DNA from: Prunus persica
Lineage: Eukaryota; Streptophyta; Magnoliopsida; Rosales; Rosaceae
Direction of reading: 5' to 3'
Assembly: GCF_000346465.2 (NCBI RefSeq)
Contig: NC_034010.1
Coordinates: forward strand, 29,428,787-29,492,786
DNA length: 64,000 bases
Below the pieces are notes generated by a model that was not told the DNA's origin, ran no database searches, and saw nothing but the letters and a program-made list of their open reading frames with translations. Of this stretch, positions 57,700-64,000 are shown in pieces. The first letter of the stretch is position 1. Each line of letters opens with the position of its first letter. Made by a program: the position numbers and the translations under genes.

Positions 57700-60600
57700 C
57701 TTTTTTTATTTTATAGTAAATAGAGGCTATATGTATATATTTCATAAGCTCATATTCTTTACCCCTTTATTATTCGTTTTAATTGGAAATGCGAGCGCTT
57801 TTTCCTGTGTGGACCTATATATATGCTTCATTATTTTCGATGGAATGTATAATATCTTCAAAATACTTACTTCTTTTTTTCTTTTTTCTTTTTTTTTTAA
57901 TTTTTTAGTTCTACTTATTTCTTGATTGACTAGCAACCAACCTCATATAATATTTATAAAAAAAAAAGAAAAAAAAGAAGAAAGAAGAAAAGGCCTAACA
58001 GGCAGAAAAATTTGTATCATATAGGGATAGAACTGACATAGCGTGATTTATTATAAATAACAAAACAATAATATCCTCTTTGCACATGTGTGTTTATGTT
58101 AGGACATTATTGAAATTGAGAAACCAAATGTAGTTTTTCTATTCAGGAGATCAGTTCCCCTCTTGCTTTTGTTAAAGTAGTGAGATGAATTTTGCATTTT
58201 TCTTAAAAACAATGGGCCGGCCCGAAGGCAACACACAGATGCATTTCGAGATTAGGGAATAATATTATGATATGAGATTTTGATAAGCTAGCTTTATAAC
58301 ATTAATACTGTTTTTTTTTTTTCATGAGCAAAAGTTTAGGAGGAGATTGGCTACTTTCACCGTCAGCGTCAGGAAATACTCGCAATCTCGAGTTGAAAGA
58401 ACTTACTCAAGTGCCACCACTATTTATTTTTATGTAAGAGAAATTACAGATCGTAAATCAATATGGACTGCTAACAACGAAACTCAAGCACTAATAAAAC
58501 TACACACAATACACCAACCTTACCAACTGAAGCAACCATCATTGACTTATAACATTAATACTTGAACATACTTACTATATTGATTGAGAACAAGTGCCAA
58601 ACAACCCTTTTGTATTCTACATGCATGCATGATGCATCGCATCTCCATCACATTTCAGTACTTTGTTTAAATAAAAATAATATTCTTCAATCCTTTCAAT
58701 ATTGTGCCACGTGTTATTTGAATACTTTTTCCTTGTTATCTCTTTTTCAACGAGTAGTTATATATGCGGATTAATTGGATTTCCCCGCATCATTATCTAA
58801 TAAAATTCCCGATTCTATTAAGATTTGTCACATCACTAATTAAAATAAACAGAATTCTAGAAAAAGCATATATGTTGGAATAACTTTCTAAGTTTCTAAA
58901 GGTTGAAGCAAACTAAAGTCTTTGAGTCTGTAATTGATACTAGGACACGCGTCGTGAAACTGTGACTAGCCATTGTTATTATTTTCAACGTTTGGTGACG
59001 TAGTTTGCCAAATTGCCAAGACAGCTTTTTTTTTTTTTTGGGTGAACCAAGACAGCTTTTATCATTCGGTGGTTTGCTAGGGCTTTTTCTTTAAGACACG
59101 TGTTCATGTTTTGGTCTGCCAATGAAAAGCAATTAAGTTGGTAATTGGTTGTGTCTTATAATTGAAGCTATGCTCTAATACATTTGATGGATGGCGTAAC
59201 CTAACAAACCAAATTGTGCTTTTCTGAATGGATACAAATCCAAAAAGGCGAGGGCAATTTTCAAAAAGAAAAACGTGTAACTAACTTGGAATTGATCCGT
59301 GAAAGAGACCACTGAACATTTGACATCCAGACGTTGGGTTTCAAATCAAGAGCTATCAACAATCACAAACCACATGGCAAAATAAACACTAGTAGGAGGA
59401 ACATAAAAATAACCAACAACCGCACCCGCCGTGAAAGGGGGTTCCGAGTTCAAGCATTGTTCGAGGACTCAAGCACTGCTCCACAATTTGTACATATGTA
59501 TGAAAGTGATGTTTTACTTGGCGAAAACAATGGTGTCCGCCCGGTACAATTGATGGAAACTCAATTGTAAAAAATGGGGCCACGAAATTGATGATCATCA
59601 AAGTCATGAAAATGAAGCCATATATATATATATATATATATAGAAACGAACAGCCGAACAGTGACACAAGCATGTGCATGAATAAAAACTAGAATCCTGA
59701 CTGCCGACACATAAATGTGATCACAGTTATAGATTGATTGATGTAGACGAAACATATTTAGTTTAGTTTGAAGTTTCTCTCCCTTGCATTGCATTGCAGA
59801 GATGCAAAAATATGCAAATTTACTTGACATATAGCTTGCATTGCAGGTAAATATATATATACATATCGGGTTTGTACTTTTAGAAATCCTTTTACCTAAA
59901 GAAGAGTGGATCATCAAAGATTTTTCTTGTTACCCAAAATACACACACGATCGGTGAACTTGTGGCTCAGCTGAGCTCTCGTGGTGTCAATTGGGAAAAA
60001 CCAAACCAAACTGTACAACCAACTATAAAAGAGCAAAGGATTCATAGATGATATGATACCATGTCACCACCATCTTTTACCCTAAAAAGTATAGTTTCAT
60101 GATTATCATAAAAACGTGTGTGGTATGGGGAAGATAAAGTTGACACGTGATGATGTCATTTTCTCGAAAAAAGAGAGCATAAAGTTGGCTTGAACATGTA
60201 ACACACCATATTAATGATTTAATGTAGAAAAATTCCAACCAAAAGGAGGGGTAATCCCAAAAAGTTCAAAATTTGAAATCATTATCTAATTTCGACCTAT
60301 TTTTCCTCGTTTTCAATGATTAAGTTGAATGTAAATAGAATGGAAATTATGTCGTGGCTAAACTATAGAAATTCCTCAGTGTACAGTGGCTTGGCAAGGA
60401 AGTTATTAAAAAATTATTGCACACAAGCGTACGCCTCACATCACATGTTTTAGCCTAACCCAATTGATTTGCCATTTTCTTAGTTTGCCTTACTCCAATT
60501 AATAATGTAATTTGTATATGTCCTAATTGGTAGAACATACCATAACAAATTGTAATAATAATATTTTGATTACCTAGCATTATATAGTGTTTTTTATTTT

Positions 60601-61075
60601 TATTTTTTAAAATGAAGAATGATTTAAATTTAAAATCTATTCCACCATTGAAAAAAAAGAAATACGTTTACATTTCGGCATTCGAAAGAAAAATACTTGC
60701 TTGATAGCATATCATATTATTAAATTGTAATTTGATTATTAATCCTTTATGGAAGTTTCTCCGAGAAAGAATTTTGTTAAGAAATTTTAATGTCAGCCAT
60801 CCACTGGATATGTTAATGGGTTAAATGTTATAAAAAAGAAGAAGTTATTTTTCTAATATATCATATGCGATAATAGCTGAAATTAGAAGACCTTATAAAT
60901 TCTTACTCGAAATTTTCCTTTTAATTGCATCATGGTGACTTTTCTTCAGGAATCAGGATGTAAAAAGTAATTACATTTTCTTTTTCTTTTTTAAGGAAAA
61001 AAAATATAAAAGTAGTATATATATATTTTTGGTCTGTACTGGCGTTCTCGTCCAAACCGAAATAAGGCAGCAAAG
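57700..61075. other. Intergenic, no gene seen
   Basis: AT-rich DNA between the PP2C and SPMS. It contains A/T homopolymer runs (57871-57975), poly-T at 58311-58322 and 59025-59039, and a (TA)n run at 59621-59641. A short imperfect repeat, CCAAGACAGCTTTT, occurs at about 59018 and 59047. Nothing coding is supported. Confidence 0.6.
59621..59641. repeat. (TA)n microsatellite
   Basis: Ten TA units in intergenic DNA. Confidence 0.9.
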
Positions 61076-62522
61076 GAAAACCAGAGAGAGAGGCAGAGGA
61101 AAGATATATCGAGAGACTTCATAGACGGAGAGTGTGTGAGTGTGCGTCTATTTATACAATTTATACTGTTTCTCGTTTCCCGCTCACTTGAGGCCTCACG
61201 AAAACCCAATTTGTCATCAACCTCAGGCAAGATCAATCCTTCTCTTTTTATTCTCTCTCTCTCTCTCTCTCTCTGTGTTTCTGCTTCTCTCTCTACGTCT
61301 ATCTGCTGTACGTTTCCCTCTTTATTTCTTCGTAATCTTTTCCCCTCTGCAAGTTCTTAAGAAAATAATGTGGGTTTTATTCTCTCTTTTTTGATTTTTG
61401 ATTTTTAAAATTAATTTTCCTAATTTGTCGAAACAGAGTCGCTCTCTTGGGACCCTCTTTTGTCAATGACTTAAAACCCTAGTCCTTCCGTTTGTTTCCC
61501 GGGAAAATCGTGGCCAAGAAAATCGAGTATGTTCCATTTCTTTATCGCGAAGTGTTACCAAAACTTCACTATGTGTTAATTGTTGAAAAAGTGGAAGCGT
61601 ATGCTTCTTTTTTCGAACGGTTGCTCGGCAGCCAAACAGAATTTCAGAAGGGATTGGTGCGATGAATAAGTGGACTTATATATCAATTTCTTTTTCTTTG
61701 AATGCCGTTTCTTGTTTTTGGTACTGGTAGGTACAGAGGATTTGAATGATAAGGTTTACTGTTTGTGGGGTTTTTCTCGATGGTTAACTTTTTTTATTTG
61801 TCCTGACGGTGGTCAGTACTTTACTCTGCGGTGTTTGACTGGAAAGTTTAAAAATAATATATTTTTCTTTGTTGAGGAGGTAATGCTGGAAATTGTATAA
61901 ACCAGAAATTTAGTTCCGTTTATAAAAATACTATTTGGGGCCCATGCTCTTTAATGAATTAAATAGATCTCAGATGATTCTTTCTTTCTTGTGATGGGGG
62001 TGCAATCTTTGTTTTCTTGCGTGATTGACATGTTTAGCTCATGATCTAAGTGGCAGATAAAATGGCCTGTTTGGTTTGATATGATTTTGTTCAATTTAGA
62101 TACTGAAATGGTAAAGATCTTGCATTGATTATGGTTTTAAGCCTAGCGTGTTCTCAGTTAAGATTCATTTGCAAATCAAGCTTACTTTAGCAAAAAGATT
62201 TCAACTTTCCACTTTTAATTATGAATGTGGATTTAAATTAAACTCCTTTGCTTGGAATCGTTTCTGTGAATGTTCTTCTGGTATGTCGCTTTTTTCCCCC
62301 TTTGTTGTAGAACAAAACTATGGTCTCATTGTCTGGATTAATCTTATTGTATAACATAGATGCTTTAAGCTGGTGCAACTTGAGTGCGTTTATGCTTGTG
62401 TGAAAAGTCGTTTTTGATTCTCAAAGATGTTTTTTTTCTCTTTGGTGTGTGGATATTTTCTTTTCCCTTATGAATATCTATTGATTGTTAGAGACTGGAG
62501 ACGGAGAAGAAAAAGATAATAT
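61076..62522 (+). other. Probable 5' UTR exon(s) and leader intron of SPMS
   Basis: GA/CT-rich sequence from about 61080 with a (CT)n run at 61252-61274 looks like a plant 5' leader. The AG at about 62490-62492 (TTGTTAG|AGACTGG) is a good acceptor 30 bp before the ATG, so a leader intron is likely. The exact transcription start and donor cannot be fixed from sequence alone. Confidence 0.5.
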
Positions 62523-63889
<1,367 letters not shown>

Positions 63890-64000
63890 TGACTTGGTTA
63901 CAACCTGGTGATGGCTCTTTAGTAAACTTTTGTGGCTTAGGAATATAGTGATGGAATTGGGCAGCTTTCATGCCATCAGTAATTTGTGTTGTTATTGATT

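Overview
This 64 kb window is nuclear DNA from a flowering plant, almost certainly a core eudicot. Genes are split by AT-rich introns with GT..AG borders. The products are plant-specific: a plastid NADH-glutamate synthase, a fibrillin/PAP fusion protein, LRK10L receptor kinases, a clade-A-like PP2C and spermine synthase. MITE-like elements and long GA/CT microsatellites are frequent. The protein sequences and repeats resemble Rosaceae, but that is inference. No bacterial, organellar, phage, CRISPR, rRNA or tRNA feature was seen.

Layout. (1) 1-4483, minus: 5' part of an RD/RE-rich nuclear protein (plant ZC3H13-like). (2) 5.0-8.3 kb: intergenic, with a 1.16 kb terminal-inverted-repeat element. 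(3) 8.8-12.7 kb, plus: plastid protein PAP14/fibrillin-11 (ORG1 type), a pseudokinase fused to a PAP domain. (4) 13.1-17.2 kb, minus: splicing factor SF3A3, tail-to-tail with PAP14 and head-to-head with (5) 17.6-19.7 kb, plus: an SFT2-type Golgi transport protein. (6) 19.7-31.8 kb: a gene desert with a 284-bp insertion flanked by 9-bp direct repeats and two copies of one MITE-like family. (7) 32.6-42.9 kb, plus: complete 22-exon NADH-GOGAT (GLT1), about 2207 aa. (8) 43.8-44.9 kb: SDHAF4 (plus) beside a doubtful small minus-strand gene. (9) 46.7-54.7 kb: three genes with related GUB_WAK-type ectodomains, namely an ATL21/22-like RING-H2 ligase and two head-to-head LRK10L kinases, one with an apparent ectodomain frameshift. 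(10) 55.9-57.7 kb, plus: an ABA-type PP2C whose upstream DNA carries two ABRE/G-boxes. (11) 57.7-62.5 kb: intergenic DNA and a spliced leader. (12) 62.5 kb to the end, plus: 5' part of spermine synthase (SPMS).

The genes do not form a pathway. Several are known from one region of Arabidopsis chromosome 5 (ORG1 At5g53450, GLT1 At5g53460, SPMS At5g53120), so the window is probably a conserved syntenic block. The GUB_WAK-type cluster between SDHAF4 and the PP2C looks like the accessory, fast-changing part. The most checkable oddities are: an exact 107-bp tandem duplication across a PAP14 exon/intron border; a GA/CT microsatellite directly against an SF3A3 splice donor; the LRK10L frameshift; and a His-to-Leu change at a normally conserved SPMS position.
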